A stretch of DNA of 64,000 bases. Origin: Setophaga petechia (Eukaryota; Chordata; Aves; Passeriformes; Parulidae). Under the pieces are notes generated by a model that saw only the letters and a program-made list of their open reading frames with translations, did not search any database and was not told where the DNA came from. The position numbers and the translations under genes are program-made. The stretch's first letter is position 1. Each line of letters opens with the position of its first letter. The stretch is taken from positions 558,001 to 622,000 of the forward strand of contig JANCRA010000115.1 of NCBI GenBank assembly GCA_024362935.1, written 5' to 3'. Shown here piece after piece: positions 33,966 through 44,362 of this stretch.

Positions 33966-34791
33966 ATTGCTCATAACCACTTCTGCCATCCCCTAAATGC
34001 TGTTATTATTCCTCTTGAGTGGTGTCTGCAGTCCTGCTGTGAGAGACACTGCAAACACAGAATCAAAACCAGACTGGGGGGTTTTGGAGTGGCCTCAGAT
34101 CCACTTTCTGTTCACTGTTCCCTCTTCAGGTGTTCAGAGGAGGCTGTGCCAGGAGAAAGGCAGGAAACTCTGGGATTTTGGGGACTGGACGTGGCCTTTG
34201 GCCCAAGCACATATTTCATGATGACAATGTATTTAAAGTGCCATTGGCACAGGAGCAGGCAGTGAAATGCTGCTTCTGACCCATTTTTCCTCAGCCTCAG
34301 CAGCCACCAAAGCCAAACCACTTCTCCACCACATCCTTTTTCTTATTGATAAAAAGATTTGAGTTTTAACCCAACTTTTCCCCCTTAATCCCACCCTGAT
34401 GTGGAGCTGGAGAATCAGAGGGAGGTTTGGTGCCAAAATGACCCTGACAGATCTCAGGCATGCCATAAATGAAGGGAACCAGGGATGTTTGAGGCTGCAC
34501 AGGCCCAGCTGGCCCTGGCACATCCTGGGGAATGCACAACCAGCACCGCTCCAGGCAGGGAGCATTTCACACCACAAACCCTGACTGGAGCTCTCTTCAT
34601 CCACTTCACTCCATTCAGCAACAGATTTCTAAAAAAGAAGGGCTGGAAAACCAGAAAATTAATTAATAAATTAAGGAAAGGGTTTGAATTTGTGCTGCAG
34701 AGGGAAAGGAATCCTGAAGTAGTTACATGATATCATCCAAAATTGTAAGTTCCTAAATTACACACAAAGGTGGGGGGAAAGGAATTTTAGT
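33966..34791. other. Single-copy stretch, no gene seen
   Basis: Ordinary composition. No recognised element. Confidence 0.45.
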
Positions 34792-35512
34792 ACAAGAAAT
34801 TTATAAAATATATAATATATAATATATAATATATATAATAATATATTATATGAATATATATATTATATATATATTATATATTATATAAATTATATATGTA
34901 TGTATAATATATAATATATAATACAGTATATAGTATATATTACATATTACGTATTATATTATATTATATTATATTATATTATATTATATTACATTATATT
35001 ACATTACATTACATTACATTACATGATATTATATTATATTATATTATATTATATTATATTATATTACAAGAAATTTATAAAATATATAATATATAATATA
35101 TAATATATATAATAATATATTATATGAATATATATAATATATATATTATATATTATATAAATTATATATGTATGTATAATATATAATATATAATATAGTA
35201 TATAATATATATATTACATATTACATATTATATTATATTATATTATATTATATTATATTATATTATATTACATTATATTACATTATATTACATTACATTA
35301 CATGATATTATATTATATTATATTATATTATATTATATTATATTATATTACGTTATATTACATTATATTACGTTATATTACGTTATATTACGTTATATTA
35401 CGTTATATTACGTTATATTACGTTATATTACATTATATTATATTATATTATATTATATTATATTATATTATATTATATTATATTATATTATATTATTATA
35501 TTATATTATTCC
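34792..35512. repeat. AT tract duplicated as a 274-bp unit, with pentanucleotide runs
   Basis: acaagaaatttataaaatat starts at 34792 and again at 35066, and the following ~200 bp of irregular AT sequence is nearly identical in both copies, so 274 bp was duplicated as a block. Each copy ends in a (TATTA)n run. After the second, a 10-bp unit ttatattacg repeats about eight times (about 35346-35430) before reverting to tatta. Confidence 0.93.
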
Positions 35513-36108
35513 AGGCCAGCAAATATTCAATGTTCCACAAACCTGGAAGCAGCTGATGACATTAAACACTCCAGAGCCTCCACACAGAGATGGTTCCTCC
35601 CATACCATAATAATATTAACTAATAATATTATAATATTAACTCAGCCATATTTTTATTTCTTTATGCCTGATGTTAATTTAGTGACAATTAACACTCCAA
35701 GATTTGAACCTCACAGGGCAGAGAGGAGTGGGAAACACTGGAGAAATGACTCAGGGTTGTTTCAAAGCTGCTGGAGCAAAGCTAAACCCCAGTGAAATCC
35801 CTTTTTCTTCATTAAAATTGGGCATTTCCCTGAAATTTCAGGGGAACTCCAAGAACTTTGCTCAGCTGTGATGACTGAAGGGTGGAAATTGCAGGGCAGG
35901 CTGCAGGATCACCCCAAATAAAGGAAATCCAAGCATGAGTTTCACAGGGGAAATTGGGGGTTTTTAAGGGGGTTTTGGGGTCTGTCCAGGGAGTTTGGGG
36001 GATTTTCCAGCACCAACACATCCTGGAAAATCAGAATATTTTGGATAAAACCTCTGTGCCACCTGAGGCTGAGCCCTGGAGCTGAACCAGCAGAGTTCTC
36101 ATCTCCAG
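35513..36108. other. Single-copy stretch, no gene seen
   Basis: Unique sequence with a small aataatatt cluster near 35608-35640. Nothing else is recognised. Confidence 0.45.
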
Positions 36109-36716
36109 CAGGTCCATCCCTGCTCCTCCATCACACATTCCCACCTTTCTGCCCTCACCCCAAAGTCTGGAGCTGGGAGATAAAAAACCCAAATTAACCT
36201 GGAAAGGGGTGTTTGGGAATGAAATTGGATCAGGTCCATCCCTGCTGCTCCATCACACATCCCACCTCTCTGCCCTCATCCCAAAGTCTGGAATTGGGAG
36301 AGAAAAAACCCAAATTGACCTGGAAATGGGTGTTTGGGAAAGAAATTGGGTCACATCCATCCCTGCTCCTCCATCACACATTTCACCTCTCTGCCCTCAC
36401 CCTAAACTCTGGAATTGGGAGAGAAAAACCCAAATTGACCTGGAAAGGGGTGCTTGGGAAGGAAATTGGGTCAGGTCCATCCCTGCTCCTCCTTACACAT
36501 TCCCACCTCTCTGCCCTCATCCCAAACTCTGGAATTGGGAGAGAAAAAACCCAAATTGACTTGGAAATGGGTGTTTGGGAAGGAAATTGGGTCAGGTCCA
36601 TCCCTGCTCTCTCCTCCCACCTTCCCACCTCTCTGTCCTCATCCCAAACTCTGGAACTGGGAGAGAAAACCCCAAATTGACCTGGAAAGGGGTGTTTGGG
36701 AAGGAAATTGTGTCTC
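36109..36716. repeat. 121-bp tandem array, 5 copies
   Basis: gtccatccctgctcctcc-type starts at 36112, 36234, 36355, 36475 and 36596 give periods of 120-122 bp. Each unit contains cctctctgccctcatcccaa, ctggaattgggagagaaaa and cccaaattgacctgg. Open frames on both strands here are repeat translations. Confidence 0.95.
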
Positions 36717-38104
36717 CCTGAGTTACAGCAGGTGCCAGAACTCATGAGCTCAGCAGAGCCAGAGCAGCTGGGGAGGAGAAACCAGGATGGTGGCCCCCAC
36801 AAAACCCTGGGATTTGGATTAGTGCCTGGATATTTGGGGACATTTTGGGATATTTTTGCACCCAGTTTTTCACAGGGTGGGGATCTGAGCACACCCTGAG
36901 CTGGCCTCACAGGGAGGGCAGAGCCAGGCCCAAAAAATCCCCTCTGGGACAGGGGGACACAGCACAGGGACACGGGGGTGGCACTGGAGCCAGCCAAGGT
37001 AGCAGAAAATCAGAATTAATGATCTCCCCTGCACCAAAGTTGCTCCCCACACACGGCCATTCAGGCTCTGCAGCCTTTGGTAACCCCTTTATCCAGGTTT
37101 GCCCATTGTCTGCAGCTGCTCCGTGGGACAATGAGAGCCAGGCTGTGCTCTGGCACCTTCTTCCACACCCCCATGCCCACCCCTCTCCCTTTCTCTCGAC
37201 AGAAAGTTCAAAAAATAAAATAAAATTTAAAAAAACCCCACACTTTGGGTTCTGCCCTTAAGCTCTGACCTGCCAGAAAAAAAACCCTAAATACAAATAT
37301 TAAATCTTAAGCTCTCATTTCCCACTTCATTAATTACTATTTCCATAAACACACGTACACCTCTCTTCCCAAACTTCTGTGGAAGTCAGCACATTTTTTA
37401 TGAATTTTTTTCCCCCACTGCAGACTGTAACTCCATTCCCCAACCCCCTCCCTTGCTTCCAACTTTATAATAAAGCCCCAAAAAGTTCACATAATGTCTG
37501 GCTATTGTTTCTGCGAAGAGGAATTCTCCTCCCCGCCTCCTCCTTTCTCTGTATCTCCGAGGCACCACATGGCACAATGAGAGCCCTTTCATGTTCAACA
37601 CTCCCGGTGGTTGCTGTGGTAACTCACGCAGCCTCACCGAGTATCCAAATAAATAGCGAAAATTAAAAAAAAAAAAAAAAAAAATAAAAAAAATCCCAGC
37701 CCCAGCGGGGCCGGCTGCAATCTTATCTCTGCTTCAAGGGACATTAAGAAGCCAAATAAGAACCTTTTGCCCAGATTAGTCACCTAAAAGTGGCGATTAT
37801 TGGAGACAGAAGGACGTTTGTGCTGTTCCGACGAGGATTTGGAGCACAAAGAAGGGGAAGGCGCAATGCAGAGCGCGGGCAGCCAGTGGCACCCAAACGC
37901 TGCTCCGGGGTTTGTAAGCGCTCGCACACAGATTTCTGTCCCCTCTCCTTTTGCTCCTCGACAGCTTCGGGCTCGACACTCCCAGGGAAGATTTTTTTGA
38001 AGGATTTTTTTTTATCTCACGGGCAACGAGCAGCACAAAAGTGTCATTAATTGGTACCTCCTCGCAGGAAATGCTGCTGCAAAGAGAATGCTGTGTTTTC
38101 CCTT
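36717..38104. other. Repeat-poor stretch with CpG-enriched 3' half
   Basis: Unique sequence with a poly(A) run at about 37665-37690. From about 37690 to 38000 CpG rises (acgaggatttggagc, gcgcgggcagcc, gtaagcgctcgc), beside motif-dense sequence such as ctgcaatcttatctctgc. A regulatory block is possible. No exon is supported. Confidence 0.35.
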
Positions 38105-38680
38105 TGTAAAAAAAAATAAATAAAATAAAATTCAGAAATTTTAATTTTTTTTCTTCTTTTTTCTAAATTTTTTTTAAATTTTAAATTTTTTTCTTCTTTT
38201 AAATAGAAGTATTTTTAATTTTTTTTCTTCTTTTAAAAAGAAAATTTTTTCAAATTTTCTTTCTTCTTTTAAAATGAAGAAAAATTTGTTTCTAATTTTT
38301 TTCTTCTTTTAAAAAGAAGAAAAAATTTTAAAATTTTTTTTCTTCTTTTAAAAATAATTTTTAATATTTTTTTCATTTTTTAAAAAGAAAACTTTTTAAA
38401 TTTTTTCCATCTTTTAAAAATAAATTTTTAAATTTTTTTTATCATTTAAAATAATTTTTAAAACTTTTTCATCATTTAAAAATAATTTTTAATTTTTTTT
38501 CTTCTTTTAAAAAGAAAAAAAAATTAAATTTTTTTTTCTTCTTTTAAAAAGAAGAAATTTTTTTTTAATTTTTTTTTCTTCTTTGAATAAGAAAAAAAAT
38601 TTTTTTTTCTTCTTTTAAAAAGAAGACATTTTTTTAAATTTTTTTTTTAAATTTTTTTTTTCTTCTTTTTTCCTCCTTCT
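38105..38680. repeat. T/A-rich array of imperfect palindromes
   Basis: Degenerate units of about 40-50 bp contain the near-palindrome ttcttcttttaaaaagaaga flanked by T and A runs. At least ten copies are seen. Each unit can fold on itself, so the array is a series of small potential hairpins. It grades into a pyrimidine-rich run (38665-38700). Confidence 0.85.
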
Positions 38681-39268
38681 TCTTTCTCTCCCCTCCCTCT
38701 ACGTGCCGAGACAAGCCACCGCTTGAGGCCCCCAAGTCTCTGCTATTATCAGTTAAGTCACGTCTAGTGCCAGGCAAAAGGTCATTTCAGGTCATTCCCG
38801 AGATGAAAGGAAGGGGTAATGTATGTGAGAATGCCTGAACTGGCGAGCGAGGAGAAAAAAGGGCCAGGGGGTGATGGAGAAAAAAGGGAGGAAGGAAAAA
38901 GGATGCGAGACGAGGAAGAGAGGGATAGAAAGAGGGAGGGAGAAGATGAGAGGATGATATGGGGCTGAAAAGGAATGTTCTTATTGCCAGGAAACAAATA
39001 AAAGCCCGGAGCGCAGCACCTCTGCTGACACGCTGTGAACTTGATTCCTCATCAAATAAAAAGGCTGCCACGTTTTCCGGGGTCATCTTTTTAATTCATT
39101 CCTTCAATTAGGAGGTTTCTGGTTGGTTTTTTGTTGTTTTTTTTTTTAACCTTAACTGCTGAGAAAGGCAAATGCTTAAGGGAGACAGGACCATCCATTG
39201 TCTGGGGTGTCTGCTTCAGCTTCCTTTGTCTGGGAATTAGAACAGAGAGGTAGAGGCTGCTCGCTTGC
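38681..39268. other. Single-copy block with purine-rich tract
   Basis: 38700-38840 is repeat-free and motif-rich. 38841-38955 is almost pure purine (gaggagaaaaaaggg, agagggagggagaagatgag). No gene is recognised. Confidence 0.4.
38779..38794 (+). promoter_or_regulatory. Perfect DR4 nuclear-receptor motif
   Basis: Two perfect AGGTCA half-sites (38779-38784 and 38789-38794) are separated by 4 nt (tttc). A direct repeat with 4-nt spacing is the classical element for thyroid-hormone receptor/RXR and LXR/RXR heterodimers. It lies in repeat-free sequence. Binding is inferred from motif alone. Confidence 0.5.
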
Positions 39269-39322
39269 CTTTTTTTTTTTTTTTTTTTTTTTTTTAATGC
39301 ACCACCAAAAAAAAAAAAAAGA
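39269..39322. repeat. Poly(T) then poly(A), inverted homopolymers
   Basis: About 26-28 T followed by a 15-nt spacer and 14 A. The two runs can pair. Length is likely polymorphic. Confidence 0.9.
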
Positions 39323-39359
39323 AAAAAATCAATTTTGTATTTAGCGGTGAAAAATAAAA

Positions 39360-39660
39360 TCTCACGACGCTGGGGAGCAGACAGCCCAGCCTTTCTCCAT
39401 TCGCCTTTTCTCACCTCTCCCCCTTCCCCCGCCCGGCTCGGCTCGGCTCGGCTCAGCCCCCCTTTCCAGACGGGTGAAATTTCGAGCGGAGCCCATCGGT
39501 CACCGCTGCGGCCGATCCGAGGCTCCTCGCAGCCTCCTCCCCCTGCTCCCAGCCCCGGCTGGACCTGTCCAACAAATCATTTCTGCAGGACGAGCTCTCC
39601 CCGGCCCCGCACCGAGCCCCGGCGCGGCTTTGTTGTTGTTGTTGCTTTATTTGTAAAAAC
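39360..39660. promoter_or_regulatory. CpG-island-like stretch
   Basis: High GC with frequent CpG (gcggccgatccgaggc, ctccccggccccgcaccg, ggcgcggctttg) and four ggctc pentamers (39435-39454). It has the look of a small CpG island, as found at promoters or enhancers, but no TATA box, first exon or splice donor is convincingly visible. The overlapping open frames lack recognisable domains. Confidence 0.4.
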
Positions 39661-39679
39661 ATTCCCGTTCTGGGATGCC

Positions 39680-39712
39680 CTCCTCCTCCTCCTCCTCCTC
39701 CTCCTCCTCCTC
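39680..39712. repeat. (CTC)11 trinucleotide microsatellite
   Basis: Uninterrupted ctc repeat at the edge of the CpG-rich stretch. Confidence 0.95.
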
Positions 39713-41449
39713 GGTGCTCAAGCTGACCACGCTGGCTTTGCCCGGAGCCTCAGTGGAGTGCTGGGAATGACATCACATGAAATTCTCCTTTTATCAGCCT
39801 GCTGGGTTCCCTTCTGAGCACAGCAGCCTCACCCAGCCCCATAAAAACATCTTTGTGCTTTATCCCCCAGAATCTTCATTTATTTTATTTTATTTTTTTT
39901 TCTGGATGGTGCTGCTGTTTCTCCCTCTCTATCCCATACGGATTTAGGGCTTCCTAAGGTTTGGGAGAAGGGAAAATTACCTGGGGAAGGAGCCCAGATG
40001 TCTTTGTTAGCAGCAGGGGCTGGGAACAAGAGGGTGGGTGTTAAACCATCTCCAAAATTTGGGGGTCTGGGTGGGCACAGAATCACAGAAGAGCTGAGGC
40101 TCAAGGCACCTCTGGAGATGACCTAAGGCTGTGCCACCCCCACTGCCCTTTTAAACAGCACAAAAATGTTTAAAACCCCGGTGCTAGAATGGCTCTGGAC
40201 ACTCAGAACCCCCAGGTGAAGCCTCTGGCAGCTGCTGATAATGGTGGCACTCCCACCCCAGGCCTGTCCAGAGGGGTTTTTCCTGGTTATTGTTCTGGCA
40301 GAGGTTGGAACCAACAATTAAAATTCATTTCAAGCTTTTGCAGTCAGAATCCTCCGAGAGCCTCAGTGACTCCGTGGCTGGAGCTGTGCAAGACCAAGGT
40401 TTCAGTCCCATACCTAATTAACCAGGCTGAATTAAGTTCCCTCTCTCCTGCTGATGGTTCTTCATTGCCAATAAATTACCCTGTGCATTTTTATTTTTTC
40501 CTTCAGTCATGCTAAGTTTGCAGCAGCCCCACTCTTCTCCCCCATTTGTCACTTTTATTGCAGAGCCTCGGAGTTGCAGGCACTCCATCAATCCTGCCCA
40601 GTCTTGTGCTCTTTGCATCTTGCTGCAGCTCTGGAGAAGATTCCTCCAGGGCTCAGGATCTCCACCCTGGCATCCTTTTTGTCCATTTATTTCCTAATGC
40701 TGCAGTCAGTGCTGAGTTTGCCTCCTCAGAGCTCGCTGCCAAACAAAAAATCACTCCCGCTGTCAGCTCCTGAAATATGGGGATAAAACAAACTCAAACA
40801 AACCTTCTTGACACAAAAATCACCCCAAAACCCAGAGATTTTTTCACCCCCCAACCTGGCATTTCTCCAGCTGTGCCTCTCCAAAGGGTTAAAGCCTTGG
40901 AGATGGAGAAGCTGCAGGTGTGAGGGCACTAATTGGGCGGCTGAGCAGTAAGGAAGGCAAGCTCTGAACGCTCTGGAAAACCCCAAACACAGGATGCTGT
41001 GCAGGGACAGAAAGCCACAGGGAGTTTGGCACCCAAGGTGTGTCATCCCCACCCCAGAGGGGCTGATCCCACACTGCCCTGCTTGGTCTGGCCAAGCCCC
41101 ATCAGCTCCTGCTGACCAAATTCACTTTGAGCTGCAAGCCCAACCCAAGCTCAAGCTGAGAAGCAACCTGAATGTCTGAACTATGATGAACAATACCCTA
41201 ATTTTAAGTAAAAATTCAAATTTTCAGCCAGAACCCAGGAGAAAAATAAGTTTGGCTCACACAGGAAACAAAAGGAAATATTATAAATTATTAGAGGCAA
41301 AAATTCCAGTAATGGAAGGTAAAAATATCCCCAGCTGTGGTGCAGTCCAAGCCCTGGCTGTATTAAGGTTGAGAGCCACAACAAAGCAATGTAAGTCAGA
41401 ATAAATAATGAGCCCAGCAGCTCTTGGAGCTCCCAAAAATCCATGGAAG
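39713..41449. other. Single-copy stretch with a CR1 remnant
   Basis: At 40077-40140 cacagaatcacagaa and ggcacctctggagatgacct resemble the antisense 3' end of an avian CR1, after which similarity fades. The remainder is unique sequence without a recognised gene. Confidence 0.4.
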
Positions 41450-41625
41450 AGGCAGGGAACACTTCCAGGGATGGAGCAGCCCAATTTCTCTGGGCAACCA
41501 GTTTCTGGGCCTCCCCACCTTCACAATAATCTTATTTTTTTCCCCAGTATCCAACCTCAACCCACTGACTTTCAGTTTGGAGTCATTCCCCCTTTTCCTG
41601 TCACTCCTCATGTGAGACACCAAAC
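41450..41625 (-). mobile_element. CR1 LINE fragment, minus strand
   Basis: The plus strand follows antisense CR1 order: cacttccagggatggagcag, atttctctgggcaacc, then cagtatccaacctcaaccc and ggagtcattcccccttttcc, ctgtcactcctcatg. The terminal 3' end is not obvious. No coding potential remains. Confidence 0.75.
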
Positions 41626-43377
41626 CCTGAGAGGGGATATCACTATGGAATTATTGGGGTTTTTATTCCTCAGATGGGTATTAAAGAGCACCCCAGACCT
41701 CACCCAGGATTTGTCTATCACAGCTAACAAGGGATGCACTGCAGGGACTCCTGAAGCAGGGACGACAAATTTGAAAAAATTTGAAATGTAAATGCATTTA
41801 TTTCTGATATCGGGTTCAGATTCCATCCCCACACCCCATTTCCTGAAAATCAGTGTGGATAAGGCTCTGCCACCAGATTTCCAAGACAGCTTCCTGCAAC
41901 AGGACTGGAGGCATATGCCACCAGCACCTGAATATTACTTTGTTTTTAGGGACCAGCCATATGTTTCCTATTTGAAAAAAATTACTTTCTATCACAGGAA
42001 GCCACTTTTTTCTAGCAACAATGGCAGAGGTTCTTGTAACCATTTCACTCACGGAAGGGGGAAAAAATAATGCCAGAGCACCCCAGTGGAACAGCTTTCC
42101 CCAAGTCACAAGTGGAACCTGGCTTTTGAGGCTTCATATTCAACAAATCTTGGGTTGTGATTAATTTATTCAGTGAAATGGTGCTGTTGCAACAGCAGCC
42201 AGGGGAAATTAAAAGACTTCAGGATATGAACAACATGTTGGAATGGTGTCAGCTTCCTCCGTCACCGAGCCTGGAACCAAAGCTCAGCTTTATATAGGGA
42301 CAGAAAAGACGGAATCTGACAGAATGTTTGGCGCTCTGACAAGGAGACACCTCTCCACCATGAAAACTGAGACCCAGCCACTCAACACAGAATTTCCAAA
42401 ATCACATTAAAGGCAGTTCCTGATGCTACACACAACCATAACACGGAGTGTCTGCCATGGGAGGCAGATGGGAGCCTGCCAAAACCACGTTACGTTTTTT
42501 TCATTTGAGAAGGAAACTTTCTTTCAAACAATATTATTCGCTCTGACAGTGATTTTCCTCCTGGAAAACATCCTGAGCACATTTCCATGTGAAGGAGAGC
42601 TGCATCACCCCCGAGCCTGGGACAGCAGAGGGACCAAGGAGGGATCAAGCAGCACTGCAGGCACAAGGCACCAGGATGTCTTATTGCTGGAACCTAAACC
42701 GTTTGGGTTTTCAACTACAATATTTAGTATTTGATTTCTAGCAGGAATAAGAAAAAAAAAAAGAAATTTGTCTTCATCAGAAGCCCTTCTGGAAAAGCTC
42801 CACATCCCATTCCTGCTTTGCCAGCTGGCCAAGCCTCCAGAAACATGGCACTGAGCTTGTGGATATTTATTTCCCTTGGATATTGAGGTAGACATTTGAT
42901 GCGTCTCTTGACAGAAACTGAAAAGTTTTGAGGAAAAGCAACAACAACCAAACAATCAGGAATGTTTTCCAGCCATGGGAGGGGTCAGTATTTCAGTTTT
43001 ATCGAGGTGTTCTGGCAGGGGTGTCTCCTTTCCAAGAAGGGAGATTTCCAAGTCTGCAGCTCTGCTCTGGGAGAAGCAGCTCCATCCCACCCCTGTCTCA
43101 GCTACAGCTGGGACTTCTCAGTCGCCAAGGTCACAAAATCCCCAGCCAGACACAGCAGAGCTCTAAATCTGGTTCCTCATCGAGTTCAGGTTGTCACAAC
43201 ATGTGCTTCAATTCCAGCTGAGATTCTCCTGATACTTTTGGGGGAAATGGAAATACATGACAGGCCCTGCCTTGGTCTGCATCTGAGTATTTTGGGTTTT
43301 ATACCCCAATCTAAATTTCCTCCTGGGAGTAAAGTACTGCCCATGTAAAACTCCACAGCCTAGCCCAGTTTTGCCTC
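41626..43377. other. Repeat-poor single-copy stretch
   Basis: No gene is recognised. A tttatatag box at 42289-42297 and an E2F-type tttggcgc at 42327-42334 lie 30 nt apart on the plus strand, but no first exon or reading frame follows that I can support. Confidence 0.4.
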
Positions 43378-43484
43378 CTTTTGCATTTCAACATCCTGAA
43401 CTTTAGTGTCCAAGGAAGCTTTTGTGCTTGTGGGGCTCTGCTTTTCTCCCTCTTTAGAAATGATTGGCGACGAGGCCGATTCCA
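43378..43484 (+). repeat. Long inverted repeat, left arm
   Basis: This 107-bp segment is the reverse complement of 44256-44362 with only three mismatches (about 97% identity). It contains aaggaagcttttgtgcttgt and atgattggcgacgaggccga. Similarity probably continues a little inward after an 8-nt gap. It is single-copy apart from its partner. Confidence 0.95.
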
Positions 43485-43500
43485 CCTTTGCAAAATTTAA

Positions 43501-43557
43501 TTGTGGCAATTTCAGTGAGACACTTTCATTCATAGTGTCCCACTGAAATTGCCACAA
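43501..43557. repeat. 24-bp inverted repeat (hairpin) inside the left arm
   Basis: Arms 43501-43524 and 43534-43557 are reverse complements with one mismatch (left arm starts ttgtggcaatttcagtga), with a 9-nt loop. It lies 16 bp inside the left arm of the 107-bp inverted repeat. It could fold as a short stem-loop in RNA or a cruciform in DNA. Confidence 0.92.
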
Positions 43558-44255
43558 ATTCAGAGCCAGACTCAAGAAAATGCCAGGCAAAGCTCTGATG
43601 GAAATGTTTTCTCAAGATAATTTGATGCTTCCTGCCCTAACGAAACCAAATGTGCGAAAATCCGCAAACACTTAAGGTTAAAAAAAAATAAATACAACGA
43701 AATGATTATTAATTTTTTTGCCAAGTAGATATTTTGGACAAAGGCTGTGGCTGGCCGTGGGGTGGTTCAAAGTGCCATCTGCAAGGGAGACAGTAATGGG
43801 ATGTGATGGGAGCGCAGACACAACACGGCCGCGGCGGCTCTGCCTCACCCCCACCATTGTCTGGGAGCCTCTGGGAGCTCTGCCTGCATCTGGCAGAAAA
43901 GTTGATCAACTTGGGGTAGCTAATCAGGCTGCTGCAATTTCCGGCCCTTTCTTTCCCAGATTCCTCAGATCAAAGTTCAAGTCCCAGAATTATTATTCCC
44001 CGAATGCTTAATGAGCTCCAACCGAGGGACACCAAAGGCAGAGCTCAAACATTGACCGTGCACTTCATTGAGTTTGGCCAATGCGCCTAAAAACAAGAGG
44101 GTGGGATCCATGGCATGCAAAATCACAATATACAGATTTGGATTTTAATCCAATTAAGATTCCTGCGAGGGGATGGGGATGGCAAAGGGCTCTGGTGGCT
44201 TTGTAAAGGGACTTTTGCTTTTCCTCATCGCTTTTCCCCCCCCATATGAAAATTT
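43558..44255. other. Spacer of the long inverted repeat; candidate conserved block
   Basis: Repeat-free sequence with dense motif-like strings, for example ttttaatccaattaag (44141-44156), gttgatcaacttggggtagc, caacacggccgcggcggctc and ggccaatgcgcc. The composition resembles vertebrate enhancers. No coding frame is recognised. Conservation is untested. Confidence 0.35.
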
Positions 44256-44362
44256 TGGAATCGGCCTCGTCGTCAATTATTTCTAAAGAGGGAGAAAAGC
44301 AGAGCCCCACAAGCACAAAAGCTTCCTTGGAGACTAAAGTTCAGGATGTTGAAATGCAAAAG
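44256..44362 (-). repeat. Long inverted repeat, right arm
   Basis: Partner of 43378-43484 in opposite orientation, 771 bp away. Differences fall at gtcaattat versus gccaatcat (two) and ggagact versus ggacact (one). Confidence 0.95.

Noticed and set aside
39335..39817. 160-codon open frame through the CpG-rich stretch
   Set aside because: Includes the (CTC)11 run read as Leu repeats and has no recognisable domain; GC-rich DNA has few stops by chance.
43718..44011. 97-codon open frame in the inverted-repeat spacer
   Set aside because: No domain, no splice context and CpG-rich codons with stops in related frames; the block looks regulatory rather than coding.
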